Positions 10,091 through 18,425 of a DNA stretch of 64,000 nt are shown here, piece by piece (within the stretch, counting starts at the first letter, position 1; each line of letters starts with the position of its first letter). This DNA is from an uncultured Clostridia bacterium (GTDB lineage Bacteria; Bacillota; Clostridia; Christensenellales; Borkfalkiaceae): contig CASEDP010000005.1 in NCBI GenBank assembly GCA_949286835.1, positions 1 to 64,000 of the forward strand. Direction: 5' to 3'. The notes beneath the pieces were generated by a model. That model was not told the origin of the DNA. It did no database searches and was given only the letters and a program-made list of their open reading frames with translations. Both the position numbers and the translations under genes were made by a program.

Positions 10091-10822
10091 ATGGCTACCA
10101 GAATTTATATTACAAATGCCAAAGGCGGCGCGGGCGCAACGACGTTTGCTATCGGACTGGGCGACGCGCTCGCGCGCGAGGGGCACCGCACCCTGATTAT
10201 CGACGGGGACGCAAATTGTGCCGACGGGCTGTTTTTGTGCGGGCTGCAGGGAATGAACGTCTATACCCTTGCAGACGCGAAGAGCGGCGCCTGCAGGGTT
10301 AAGCAGGCAATACTCAAACACCCCAAGTCGGAAAACTTATACATTCTGCCTACACTCGGCTGCGACGACGGTGAGTTTGTCGCGGAGGCGATTAAAGACT
10401 GCGAGGGACTGTTTGACTATGTTCTGTGCGACGCCGTAGCCGCGAATGCGTGTACGGAGGCGATTGTTGTAACCGAGCCATACCCCTCCTCGTTTAAGGG
10501 CGCAGACGACAAACTTGCGCGCCTTGCCGACAGCGGAATGGGCAGAAAGAGCGTGGCGGTAAACAAGATTAACGGCGGACTGGTGTTCGACGGGGAGGTG
10601 ATGACCCCGCAGGAGATAGCCTCGCTGCTCAGATGCGACCTTATAGGCGTCATACCCGAAGACCTGGGACTGCCGCTGGGTAAAATAAAGGCGAGGACGA
10701 GAAAGGCATACGCGCTGTGCGCAGCAAAGGTGATGGGAAAAAGCGACAAGGTATTTGCAATTATAAGACCTTACACGGGACTTAAGGGCGCGCTTTTAAG
10801 GCGGATGAGGAGGGCGCTGTGA
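10091..10822 (+). CDS. MinD/ParA-superfamily ATPase with a KGGxGATT P-loop
   Basis: The start at 10091 follows AAGGAG with good spacing; an ATG at 10064 is in frame but lies upstream of that site. The 243-residue protein opens with a deviant Walker A, KGGAGATTF: the first Lys of the MinD/ParA signature is present but the usual GKT lysine is Ala. KGGxGATT is the form found in TadZ/CpaE-type and some MinD-like proteins, which position polar machines. IDGDANCADG is the switch I/Walker A' region. The C-terminus (LLRRMRRAL) is a short basic amphipathic tail like the MinD membrane anchor. No pilus genes are near, so the cargo is unknown. Confidence 0.75.
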   Translation: MATRIYITNAKGGAGATTFAIGLGDALAREGHRTLIIDGDANCADGLFLCGLQGMNVYTLADAKSGACRVKQAILKHPKSENLYILPTLGCDDGEFVAEAIKDCEGLFDYVLCDAVAANACTEAIVVTEPYPSSFKGADDKLARLADSGMGRKSVAVNKINGGLVFDGEVMTPQEIASLLRCDLIGVIPEDLGLPLGKIKARTRKAYALCAAKVMGKSDKVFAIIRPYTGLKGALLRRMRRAL

Positions 10823-11019
10823 ATACTCTTCTGAACGAACGCGAGGATATGACGGATGAGGAAAAACAGCTTTTTTTGGTAGACCTGAAAAAGGTGTGCG
10901 GCGAATACTTCGAGACGGACGGCAGATATTCGATGGATATGACGAGGACGGAAAAGGGATTTTCGGTGTGCATACTCTTCGACGCCGTAAGGGTAAAAAA
11001 ATTCAGGAAGCCGAGATGA
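10819..11019 (+). CDS. Small acidic protein coupled to the MinD-like ATPase
   Basis: A 66-residue frame starts with GTG overlapping the ATPase stop (GTGA), so the two are translationally coupled. It has a charged helix (DEEKQLFLVDLKKV) and a basic end (VKKFRKPR). I do not recognise it. Its place suggests a partner of the ATPase, but I see no MinE signature. Its last codons lie inside the terminator hairpin. Confidence 0.55.
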   Translation: MNTLLNEREDMTDEEKQLFLVDLKKVCGEYFETDGRYSMDMTRTEKGFSVCILFDAVRVKKFRKPR

Positions 11020-11034
11020 AAAGGCTTCCTGAAT
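11001..11034 (+). terminator. Terminator overlapping the end of the small coupled gene
   Basis: A 12-bp perfect stem (ATTCAGGAAGCC / GGCTTCCTGAAT) is followed by TTTTATTTC. The stop codon of the 66-residue gene (11017-11019) is in the loop. Confidence 0.9.
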
Positions 11035-11094
11035 TTTTATTTCACTTATTTTTTCTGCAGCGCGACAGAAAAACGGCAATACGTACCTCGATTT

Positions 11095-12423
11095 TTAAGA
11101 CATCTGAGAGAAGAAAAGCTGAAGCTGCTCGTCGCCGTAGGTTACGCCCCAATATGAATACAGCGTGTGGCACCCGTCCTCCGCGCGGACGCCCCTGTCG
11201 TGAATACAGTTGCCGTTCGGCCAGAGAATTCTGGCGACCGTAAGCTTGAGCGCTTCGCCCGTGGAATTGTTGACGAATGTCTGCTGCATTATGCCCTTGC
11301 CGTACGTGCCGCAGTTCTTTTCCGCATAGCCGGTGTATGCGAGATAGTCCTCCGAATAGTCCGAAAGATATATGTCGTCATAGGAGATGACTTCGTTGGA
11401 GATTAAGACGCCGATGAGCGCTTCCGACGCGCTTGCCGTATTGAAGTCGGCAAGCACCTTTACCTCCGTAGAGGCGGGCAGCGTATATTTGTCCGCGACG
11501 CTCTTGACGGCATAGCCCGTAGAGCGCCCGTTTTTGTACTCCGCCGTCATAGCGACGTTGCTTGCGGAGGGCAATTGCCCCAGGAATATGCCCGAGATAT
11601 TGCACATTACGTCGACATATCCGCCGCCGTTTCTCCTTAAATCGAGGACGAGCGTCGTACAGCCCTCCGAATTGAAAATTTCGGCAAGTTCGCAGAATTC
11701 CTGCACGGCGTTGCCGTAAAATTCGGTAAATTTGAGATATGCCGTGCCCTCGGGAAGATAGGAAATACCCCCGTCGGTTTCGACTAATTTCAAATTGTCG
11801 CCCTCATAGGTGAAGCTGTAAGTCGTCTCCGAAGTGGACATCACGCAATAGCTTGCGGTGTAGCTCTGCCTTGCGAGGGTGAACTGCCCGTTATCCGTGA
11901 AGAATGTGAAATCCGTATCGTCGGGGAGCGCGTTCATAAACGACATAAACTCTTCGAGAGAGGCAAATTGCGTAACCTTCCCGCCGAGGTCGGCGCCCGT
12001 GACGAACATACCCTCCCTCAGCCCGCTGTGGTACGCGGGCGAGTTGGGCACAACCTGCTCTATAAAGACGCCGCTTCCGCGTTCGCTCTGTCCCTCTGCG
12101 ATGTAATTGAAGGATATGCCGATGCCCTTCATACTGCCCTGGCTGGCCGCAAACTCAGCGGCGTATTCCTCGGCCGTGTAATATGTGGAATATTTGTCCA
12201 GAAGGGAGTTTATAGAGCTCAGTGAGGCGTTCTTTATGTCCTCTTCGGTGATGTCGCCGCCGACATAGTTCTTTAAGATGAGGTCGGTCACCCATTGATA
12301 GGTTGACACGGCGTCGCCCAAACCCGACCTGCCTGTGAAAAATCCTCCTAAAAATGCCGCGACCGCCAGAATTATGGCGCCTATCACGGTCACGAAAATC
12401 TTAACTATCTTGCTGTCTTTCAT
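11095..12423 (-). CDS. CtpA-type S41 C-terminal processing protease
   Basis: I chose the ATG at 12423 (442 residues), which puts a short basic segment before the membrane helix VTVIGAIILAVAAFLGG; an upstream ATG at 12456 is possible. The order is anchor helix, a helical region with the family's DKYSTYYT element, a PDZ domain (SGVFIEQVVPNSPAYHSG) and the S41 core. The core carries LVLDLRRNGGG, the catalytic Ser in TASASEAL and the general-base Lys in GTYGKGIMQ. The family trims or degrades envelope proteins. The frame overlaps the end of the upstream regulator gene by 23 nt, suggesting co-transcription. Confidence 0.9.
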   Translation of the reverse strand: MKDSKIVKIFVTVIGAIILAVAAFLGGFFTGRSGLGDAVSTYQWVTDLILKNYVGGDITEEDIKNASLSSINSLLDKYSTYYTAEEYAAEFAASQGSMKGIGISFNYIAEGQSERGSGVFIEQVVPNSPAYHSGLREGMFVTGADLGGKVTQFASLEEFMSFMNALPDDTDFTFFTDNGQFTLARQSYTASYCVMSTSETTYSFTYEGDNLKLVETDGGISYLPEGTAYLKFTEFYGNAVQEFCELAEIFNSEGCTTLVLDLRRNGGGYVDVMCNISGIFLGQLPSASNVAMTAEYKNGRSTGYAVKSVADKYTLPASTEVKVLADFNTASASEALIGVLISNEVISYDDIYLSDYSEDYLAYTGYAEKNCGTYGKGIMQQTFVNNSTGEALKLTVARILWPNGNCIHDRGVRAEDGCHTLYSYWGVTYGDEQLQLFFSQMS

Positions 12424-12772
12424 TGAATAACTTACCCGTCCCCCTTTTTGACACATAGAAACAGTGTAAAATTATAAAAATTATCGCATCGGAAAAGGTC
12501 GTTAAGTCCAGCCCGACGACATTTTTAAGTTTATTCAGCCTGTATATAAGCGTATTGCGGTGCATATACAGTTTTTGCGCCGTCAGTTTGACGTTTAGGT
12601 CATTTTCAAACAGACTGTAACAGACTTTGACAACTTCGGCATCTTCAAATACCTTTGCAAAGCGCAGGAGGTCATACCTCATAAGAATTCTCTTCCTGCC
12701 CTCTTCGTCGACGTGATTTGCAAGCTCTGTTATCATACTTTCGCCCGCTGTAAGGGCAATAGAAGTCGGCAT
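12401..12772 (-). CDS. PucR/CdaR-type helix-turn-helix protein
   Basis: The 123-residue protein consists almost only of the C-terminal HTH of PucR/CdaR regulators: LTAQKLYMHRNTLIYRLNKL is the hallmark recognition helix region. The usual N-terminal sensory domain is missing, so it is a stand-alone or shortened regulator. It overlaps the start of the CtpA-type gene and may be transcribed with it. No clear ribosome site precedes the ATG. Confidence 0.7.
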   Translation of the reverse strand: MPTSIALTAGESMITELANHVDEEGRKRILMRYDLLRFAKVFEDAEVVKVCYSLFENDLNVKLTAQKLYMHRNTLIYRLNKLKNVVGLDLTTFSDAIIFIILHCFYVSKRGTGKLFNERQQDS

Positions 12773-12857
12773 ATGTTACCCCGCATCCGCATAGCGCGCC
12801 GTCCTGAACGGGCGGGAGCGCAGCATTACGTCTTTATTTTAGCTTGAACGCTCTATT

Positions 12858-12886
12858 ATTATATACCTTTTTCCGCAAATTTTCAA
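12858..12886 (-). promoter_or_regulatory. Promoter of the PucR-type gene
   Basis: Minus strand: TTGAAA (12886-12881), 17-bp spacer, TATAAT (12863-12858). Between here and 13048 (about 160 nt) I see nothing else. Confidence 0.7.
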
Positions 12887-13047
12887 CTTCTTTGGAAAAT
12901 TAAAACGGGGCGTATGCAAATATTATTTTTTGTCCAAAATAATTAAAAAAGACAGCGACGCATTACCGCGCTGGCTACATATGCGCTTTGAACGGCACAT
13001 ATTCCCGCATCAATCATAAAAGTGCACATAAATTGTCAGTTTATACC

Positions 13048-13076
13048 TTGACATAAACACTCAAATGTATTAAAAT
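13048..13076 (+). promoter_or_regulatory. Promoter of the membrane protein gene
   Basis: TTGACA (13048-13053), 17-bp spacer, TAAAAT (13071-13076). The start codon at 13179 is about 100 nt downstream. Confidence 0.7.
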
Positions 13077-13178
13077 ATTTACAGTCAATATAGATAATTA
13101 CAGGTATAACTTTAGTCGCCGTGCGGAAGGCATATTCCGCCGCGGCGCACTTTGAAATAAATAACGGAGACTATTGTT

Positions 13179-14858
13179 ATGGCAAACAAAAAAAACTCAG
13201 GTTCCGTGAAGATTATTGACCTGTCTGAACAGGAAAGGAAGGACAAGAGCAAAAAAACCGCCATTGTGATTACATATGTAATTGCAATGCTCGCTCTCTG
13301 GGCGGGGCTGTTCATTCCCCTTTTCGGCACGGGCGGAGAGATGGCCGACAGAATGATGTTCAGATATCTCCCCTCCATCTTCAATTCCTGCCTTTACGAA
13401 GCTATAGACGGCAACATCATTCCCGACGCAGGCGAATGGTTCCTGAAATATGAAAGCGCACACTCGATGTTCGGCATCGATTACGTTGCGGCACTCTATG
13501 TACTCTATGCCGCAATCTGCGTGCTCAGCGTCATATTCTTAATTCCCGTCTGCTGCGGCAAGAAGGGCAAGAGGACGAGTTCCGGCTGCGCGCTGTTCAT
13601 TGAAATCATCTCCCTCCTCGCGCTCGGCGGCGCGCTCTACTTCGCGCTCATAACCTTTGTCGCAGAGGAAACTTTCGGCGCGATGAACCTCGTAATACCC
13701 TTCGGCGTATGCGCGCTCGTCGCAGTAATACAGTCGATAATCTGCAAGGGAGGCTTGGGCGTATTCAGGCTGTTCGCATTCCTCATCTCCGGCATTGCGG
13801 CGCTTGCCCTCTTTGACCTTTCCGCAATCGTACCCGCGCTCTCGACGCCGCTAAACGACCTTTCCGACCTCGTTCAGGCGGGCAGCGCGGCAGGTCTTGT
13901 GACCGAGAGCGGCAACGTCACATTCGGCAGCGACTACCTCTACAAGTTCGGCGCAATACACACCGTGTTCGAACTTGAGGACATCTGGCTCAAGGTCGCA
14001 ATAATTACGGCGATGATCTACTGCGCACTCGTGCTCTTTAACTTCGGAATTGAAATAATAGCGCTCGGCGTCGGCAAGAACTACACGCACGGCGGCAAGG
14101 TAAACGGCAACAAAGTGCACAACATATTCGCGCTTATAAGATATATTCTGACGATTATCGCAGGCGCGGCAGTCATTGTCCTCTTCTTCGTGGTCGAAGG
14201 CTGCAAGCCCGGCATCTACCTTTACATCACGCTGGCGATAACGCTCGTGCTCCTCATAATGACAGCGGCAAGGACGGCGGTCGACGCGAAGAGAGTTGCA
14301 AACGGCAACCTGCCCGTAGAGGACGGAAAGCCCGTAAACCTCTTCGAGGACGACGCGGACTTTGCACCCGTCGAGGAAGAGTATATCGCACCCGTCGTGG
14401 TGAGGGACGTTCCCCCTCCCCTCGAGGCAGTTCCCGAACAGAGCCAAACTGCAGCCGCACAGCCAGTGGAGGTTCTTCCCCCCGTCGCTCCCGTAATTAC
14501 CGCGGCGCCCGCAGAGGCAAAGCCCGCGGAGAGCGCGGCGCCCGTATATGCGCAGCCCGCAGCCCCGGGGGAGCCTGAGCAGCTTACTATGCTCGAACCC
14601 GAAAAGAAGGTCGTCTATACCTATAAGGCGGTATATGACGGTCCTACCGACGCATTCATCAACACGCTGGAGGACAGCGAGAAGATTGAGTTTGTGCAGA
14701 CCTTCCTCGAAAAGTCAAAGGGCAAGATTTCCGGCGTGCCCGACTATGTGATAGGCGGCGACAACAGCGAATTCTTCCCGGCAATCTTCGTGCACTTAAA
14801 CAGGTTCCGCAACATTCTTTCCGACGGACTTATGGCGAAGATCTACAGACAGCTTTAA
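13179..14858 (+). CDS. Multi-spanning membrane protein with a cytosolic C-terminal domain
   Basis: The 559-residue protein has a short charged N-terminus (residues 1-27) and about nine to ten hydrophobic segments up to residue 370. A Pro/Ala/Glu-rich linker (about 395-470) follows, then a compact end domain (from VYTYKAVYDGPTDAF to the C-terminus) that looks soluble. I do not recognise the family. It is monocistronic, with its own promoter and terminator. The Ala/Pro linker suggests a tethered domain facing the cytoplasm. Confidence 0.65.
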   Translation: MANKKNSGSVKIIDLSEQERKDKSKKTAIVITYVIAMLALWAGLFIPLFGTGGEMADRMMFRYLPSIFNSCLYEAIDGNIIPDAGEWFLKYESAHSMFGIDYVAALYVLYAAICVLSVIFLIPVCCGKKGKRTSSGCALFIEIISLLALGGALYFALITFVAEETFGAMNLVIPFGVCALVAVIQSIICKGGLGVFRLFAFLISGIAALALFDLSAIVPALSTPLNDLSDLVQAGSAAGLVTESGNVTFGSDYLYKFGAIHTVFELEDIWLKVAIITAMIYCALVLFNFGIEIIALGVGKNYTHGGKVNGNKVHNIFALIRYILTIIAGAAVIVLFFVVEGCKPGIYLYITLAITLVLLIMTAARTAVDAKRVANGNLPVEDGKPVNLFEDDADFAPVEEEYIAPVVVRDVPPPLEAVPEQSQTAAAQPVEVLPPVAPVITAAPAEAKPAESAAPVYAQPAAPGEPEQLTMLEPEKKVVYTYKAVYDGPTDAFINTLEDSEKIEFVQTFLEKSKGKISGVPDYVIGGDNSEFFPAIFVHLNRFRNILSDGLMAKIYRQL

Positions 14859-14869
14859 CTTTTAATTCA

Positions 14870-14895
14870 AAAGCCCGACGGTCAGGTCGGGCTTT
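14870..14895 (+). terminator. Terminator of the membrane protein gene
   Basis: A 10-bp stem (AAAGCCCGAC / GTCGGGCTTT) is followed by ATTCTTTC, 11 nt past the stop. Confidence 0.85.
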
Positions 14896-14921
14896 ATTCT
14901 TTCATCGTTCGATTGAAATTA

Positions 14922-14952
14922 CAATGCCCGCGGCGAAGTTTCGCCGCGGGCA
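14922..14952. terminator. GC-rich hairpin at the end of the sigma operon
   Basis: A stem TGCCCGCGGCGA / TCGCCGCGGGCA lies 50 nt past the last gene of the minus-strand sigma operon. The T-run is weak on the minus side (TTGTAATTTC) and better on the plus side (ATCTTTTTCC). Confidence 0.55.
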
Positions 14953-15004
14953 CATCTTTTTCCGTGATATAACGGGGCTGAATATGTATTGCGCCGCCGA
15001 AAGC

Positions 15005-15376
15005 TTACCGCTGTTCGACGAATTTGAGCTTTACGACTATTTTGTTCCCCTCGAAGCGGACGTTGCCGCCGCTTATCGCGTTGACTATATAAAGCCCCCT
15101 CCCGCATTCCGAAAGGACGTCGGGCAGACCGGGTTTTACGCTGCCGCTGAAGGAGGTATCCGAAGAGACGCCGATGACTATCTCGTCGCCGACGACCGCC
15201 CCCTTGAAATACGCCGTCTCGTGACAGTGTTTTATTACGTTGGAAATGAGCTCGCAACAGACCAGACGACTGTCGAACAGTGCGTCGTCGTCTATGTCGA
15301 GCGATTCGAGATATTCAATGAACTCCTTGAGGGAGCTGTTCATCTCGGCTAAATTTTCAACTTTGAACGAAATCAT
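15005..15376 (-). CDS. RsbW/SpoIIAB-type anti-sigma factor (GHKL ATPase)
   Basis: This 123-residue protein has the GHKL N-box (CCELISNVIKH) and a G-box (ECGRGLYIV), so it can probably bind ATP. In the family such kinases sequester a sigma factor and phosphorylate an RsbV/SpoIIAA antagonist. It is the last gene of a four-gene operon and overlaps the sigma gene by 4 nt (ATGA). Since the other RsbW-like gene of the operon is degenerate, this is the likely functional anti-sigma factor. Confidence 0.75.
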   Translation of the reverse strand: MISFKVENLAEMNSSLKEFIEYLESLDIDDDALFDSRLVCCELISNVIKHCHETAYFKGAVVGDEIVIGVSSDTSFSGSVKPGLPDVLSECGRGLYIVNAISGGNVRFEGNKIVVKLKFVEQR

Positions 15377-16101
15377 TTTATCAGCGCTTCCCTGAGTTTT
15401 TCTACTATTTTGCGTTCCGCCCTCGACACGAACATCTGGCTTACGCCGAGTATTTTGCCCACCTCTGCCTGTGATTTGCCTTTGACGAACCGAAGATTTA
15501 CGACCTGCTGTTCGGTCGGAGTGAGCTTCTTTATTTCCGTGCGGAGGGACTCCATATCGTCAAAGCTGTCAAAGGCGTTTTTGTCGTCGGCAATGACCTC
15601 GTAGAGGGGCACGTCGCTGTCCTCCCCCTTGACGGTGGAATCAAGGCTGACGGGCGACTTGTATTCCATCGCCTCCAGAATGTCCTCCTCGCTCTCGCCG
15701 AGTTCCTTTGCAAGCTGTTTTACCGTCGGCTTGACGCCGTGCAGCTTATAATAATCATTTATCGCCGTTCTGACCCTTGAAGTCAGGGCATAGAGCTTTC
15801 TCGGCACCCTTACGGAGCGGGAATAATCCCTGAAATAGTTGCGGATTATGCCCGTAATCGTCGGCGTTATGAAGGTCGTGAATAAGTTGCCCATATCCGG
15901 GTCAAACTTTTCCACGCCCGCGATGAGAGCTTCGGACGCGACCTGGAGAAGATCATCGTACTCCACTCCCCTGCCGACAAATTTTTTGGCGATTATCTCC
16001 GCCACATACATATAGTTTTCAACGAGCTCGTTGCGGATGTTTATATCGTGCGTGCGGCGATACTCCCTGAACAGCTCGTCTGCGCGTTCGTTTGTAATCA
16101 T
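15373..16101 (-). CDS. SigB/SigF-family RNA polymerase sigma factor
   Basis: The 242-residue protein has regions 2 to 4 of group 3 sigma-70 factors: region 2 (DDLLQVASEALIAGVEKFD, then FTTFITPTITGIIRNYFRD), region 3 (KPTVKQLAKELGESEEDI) and region 4 with an HTH (QAEVGKILGVSQMFVSRAE). The length and the RsbV/RsbW neighbours match SigB (stress) or SigF (forespore) systems. No sporulation genes are in view, so a stress sigma factor is the simplest reading. It overlaps both neighbours by 4 nt. Confidence 0.85.
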   Translation of the reverse strand: MITNERADELFREYRRTHDINIRNELVENYMYVAEIIAKKFVGRGVEYDDLLQVASEALIAGVEKFDPDMGNLFTTFITPTITGIIRNYFRDYSRSVRVPRKLYALTSRVRTAINDYYKLHGVKPTVKQLAKELGESEEDILEAMEYKSPVSLDSTVKGEDSDVPLYEVIADDKNAFDSFDDMESLRTEIKKLTPTEQQVVNLRFVKGKSQAEVGKILGVSQMFVSRAERKIVEKLREALIK

Positions 16102-16445
16102 AATGACAGCACGAGTTTGCAGATTGCTCCGCCCTGTCTTTCAATGCCGAGATCGGTGACGAGCGCCGACACCAGCGCGAGCGAGAACTCGTTGTCGCTG
16201 TCGGAGGGTTTGCCGCCTTCCCCCGCAATGGTTGCCTTTACCCCGTCGGAGATGTCAAGCGCGACGTTTACGCCCTCAAAGCCGCAGTTTTTGAGCACGA
16301 GGCAGCTCTCTGTGACGCATACCTTCATATCCTCCGCCGCGTCGACGTCTACGTCGGCGATGGCGCATACCGCGCCGACGGCAAGGCGAAGCGCCGTCAT
16401 ATATTCGCTGTCCTGGAGCGAAAAGCTTACGCAAAAATTCTTCAT
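16098..16445 (-). CDS. Degenerate RsbW/SpoIIAB-like protein
   Basis: The 115-residue protein has the size and position of an RsbW. The N-box is eroded: VTESCLVLKN aligns with the family's SEAxxNAIIH, keeping Glu but losing the Mg-binding Asn. No glycine-rich G-box is visible. It may be a GHKL fold that no longer binds ATP and acts as an adaptor. The 4-nt overlaps with the antagonist and sigma genes show tight co-translation. Confidence 0.6.
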   Translation of the reverse strand: MKNFCVSFSLQDSEYMTALRLAVGAVCAIADVDVDAAEDMKVCVTESCLVLKNCGFEGVNVALDISDGVKATIAGEGGKPSDSDNEFSLALVSALVTDLGIERQGGAICKLVLSL

Positions 16446-16750
16446 ACCTCTATCTCCATAAGTTTGTCGAGCGCGCAGATTTCAAAGAGCTTTTTTATTC
16501 TCGGTCTGACGTTGACGAGCTTGAGCCTGTGCCCGTCCGCGACGACGTTCTTATAAATCTTTACGAAAGTGCCCAGCGTCGTGCTGTCGATGAATTCGAG
16601 CGCGGCACAGTCGAAAACGACATCCTTAGCGTCGTTGGAATAGATTGCCGACACCTCGGCATAGAAATCGTCGCTGGTTGCGGCGTCGATTTCGCCCGAA
16701 AGCGAAATTACAAGCTTATCTTCTGTTGCGACGAGTTTTAGCTGCTGCAT
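16442..16750 (-). CDS. STAS-domain anti-anti-sigma factor (RsbV/SpoIIAA type)
   Basis: The 102-residue STAS protein has the typical phosphoacceptor region (LEFIDSTTLGTFVKI, Ser in DST). In the family the unphosphorylated form captures the anti-sigma kinase and frees sigma. It is the first gene of the operon, with AAAGGAG upstream and a promoter about 70 nt further up. Confidence 0.85.
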   Translation of the reverse strand: MQQLKLVATEDKLVISLSGEIDAATSDDFYAEVSAIYSNDAKDVVFDCAALEFIDSTTLGTFVKIYKNVVADGHRLKLVNVRPRIKKLFEICALDKLMEIEV

Positions 16751-16819
16751 AACAATTCTCCTTTGAGGGTATATTTATTTTATAAACCGTATTGCCCTTT
16801 GCAAAACTAATTATAATAT

Positions 16820-16848
16820 ATTTTAGCGACAAACGCCGCCTTTGTCAA
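16820..16848 (-). promoter_or_regulatory. Promoter of the sigma-B-like operon
   Basis: Minus strand: TTGACA (16848-16843), 17-bp spacer, TAAAAT (16825-16820). This is a housekeeping-type promoter. I saw no SigB-type promoter in the right orientation. Confidence 0.65.
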
Positions 16849-16887
16849 CAGGACACGATATTTGTATTTATACACAATTATGTAATA

Positions 16888-16929
16888 TTATTCACCCGTA
16901 ACGTCGACTTTGAGGCGGCAGGTGAATAA
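16888..16929. promoter_or_regulatory. Inverted repeat upstream of the citrate synthase promoter
   Basis: TTATTCACC (16888-16896) and GGTGAATAA (16921-16929) form 9-bp arms separated by 24 nt, ending 4 bp upstream of the -35 box. It could be an operator or the base of a hairpin. Confidence 0.45.
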
Positions 16930-16933
16930 TTTA

Positions 16934-16962
16934 TTGACAAGGATAGCTTTTTATGCTATAAT
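16934..16962 (+). promoter_or_regulatory. Consensus promoter of citrate synthase
   Basis: TTGACA (16934-16939), 17-bp spacer, TATAAT (16957-16962). The start codon is 29 nt past the -10 box. Confidence 0.85.
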
Positions 16963-16991
16963 CACCTTATACAGATTTTGGAGATGATATT

Positions 16992-18365
16992 TTGGATTTC
17001 AACGAAGCTAACCTCATTGTAAAGTATTCACACACGATATCCTCCCTTTCGCAGCAGGTTGCAAAGACCGACGCGATTGCGGCAGAGCTCTATGAAAAGT
17101 ACGACGTAAAGAGAGGGCTCAGGGATAAAAACGGCAAGGGCGTGCTCTGCGGGCTTACGGAGATAAGCGAAGTTACCTCGTGGGAGGTAATCGACGGCGT
17201 GCGCACCCCCGTGCCCGGTACGCTTTGCTACCGCGGATATAACGTAAAGGACCTTGTGGCAAACTGCATATCGGAAAACCGCTTCGGCTTTGAGGAGACG
17301 GTATATCTTCTTCTCTTCGGCAATCTGCCCAACGCTAAGCAGCTTGCGGAGTTCACGGGTATGCTTGCGGAGTTCAGGGTGCTGCCCAGAAATTTCGTCA
17401 GGGACGTAATTATGAAATCGCCCTCCAAGGATATGATGAATATGCTTGCAAGGTGCGTTTTGAACCTGTACAGCTATGACCCCGACCCGGACAACATAAG
17501 CGTGAGCAACGTGCTGAGGCAGTGCCTGCAGCTCATTGCGCAGTTCCCGATGATTGCCGCTTATTCACACAGGGTGTATAAGTACTACAACACCAACGAC
17601 GGCTCTATGTATATACATAAGCCCGTATCTTCCTATTCGACGGCGCAGAACATTCTGCATATATTGAGGAAGGACAACTCCTTCACCGACCTTGAGGCGA
17701 AGGTTCTGGACATATGCCTCACCCTGCACGCAGAGCACGGCGGCGGCAACGCCTCTACCTTCACCACCCACCTTGCGACCTCCACTGGCACCGATACCTA
17801 TTCGGCTATGGCTGCTTCGCTGGGCTCTCTGAAAGGTCCCAAGCACGGCGGCGCGAACATAAAGGTCAGCCAGATGTTCGAGAACATCAAGGAAAACTTA
17901 AATGATTGGTCGGAAAAATCCGTTACCGACTATGTTTACAAGTTGCTAAACAAGAAGGCTTTCGACAGGTCGGGACTGGTCTATGGTATGGGGCACGCGG
18001 TATATACCATCTCCGACCCCAGAATGGAAGTCCTGAAGCTGTATGCCGGCAAGCTTGCCGAGGAAAAGGGTCGGCTGGACGAGTTCAACCTCTACAACAA
18101 CGTTGCGGACATTGCGGGCAGACTTATTGCCGAACAGCGCAAGGTCAATAAGCCCATTACCCCCAACGTCGACTTCTATTCGGGCTTTGTGTATTCGATG
18201 CTCAACCTGCCCGACAGCCTCTATACCCCGCTGTTTGCCATTGCGAGAGTTGCGGGTTGGTCGGCACACCGCATAGAGGAACTTATAAACGGCAACAAGA
18301 TTATCCGTCCCGCATACCAGTGCGTACAGGACAGGCGCGAATACGTGCCCATCGCAAAGAGATAA
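16992..18365 (+). CDS. gltA: Citrate synthase
   Basis: The 457-residue protein starts with TTG after a GGAG site. It condenses oxaloacetate and acetyl-CoA to citrate. Visible family signatures are HAEHGGGNAST, GPKHGGAN and GMGHAVYTISDPR with the active-site histidines, and the catalytic Asp in NVDFYSG. An N-terminal extension of about 60 residues precedes the core, as in the longer clostridial/actinobacterial forms. A 2-methylcitrate synthase cannot be ruled out, but there are no prp genes here. The gene stands alone with its own promoter. Confidence 0.88.
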   Translation: MDFNEANLIVKYSHTISSLSQQVAKTDAIAAELYEKYDVKRGLRDKNGKGVLCGLTEISEVTSWEVIDGVRTPVPGTLCYRGYNVKDLVANCISENRFGFEETVYLLLFGNLPNAKQLAEFTGMLAEFRVLPRNFVRDVIMKSPSKDMMNMLARCVLNLYSYDPDPDNISVSNVLRQCLQLIAQFPMIAAYSHRVYKYYNTNDGSMYIHKPVSSYSTAQNILHILRKDNSFTDLEAKVLDICLTLHAEHGGGNASTFTTHLATSTGTDTYSAMAASLGSLKGPKHGGANIKVSQMFENIKENLNDWSEKSVTDYVYKLLNKKAFDRSGLVYGMGHAVYTISDPRMEVLKLYAGKLAEEKGRLDEFNLYNNVADIAGRLIAEQRKVNKPITPNVDFYSGFVYSMLNLPDSLYTPLFAIARVAGWSAHRIEELINGNKIIRPAYQCVQDRREYVPIAKR

Positions 18366-18425
18366 AGTCGCATCAAGGGGTACTAAAATTTAGACATACC
18401 TTTTTACGACGCGTCTTTCAAGAAA

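Noticed and set aside
10819..11019. MinE
   Set aside because: No MinE-type N-terminal helix or dimer motif visible; only the position after a MinD-like gene suggests it.
16765..16800. GGGTAT and GTTTAT near the sigma operon as a SigB-type autoregulated promoter
   Set aside because: The two boxes are on opposite strands and in the wrong order.
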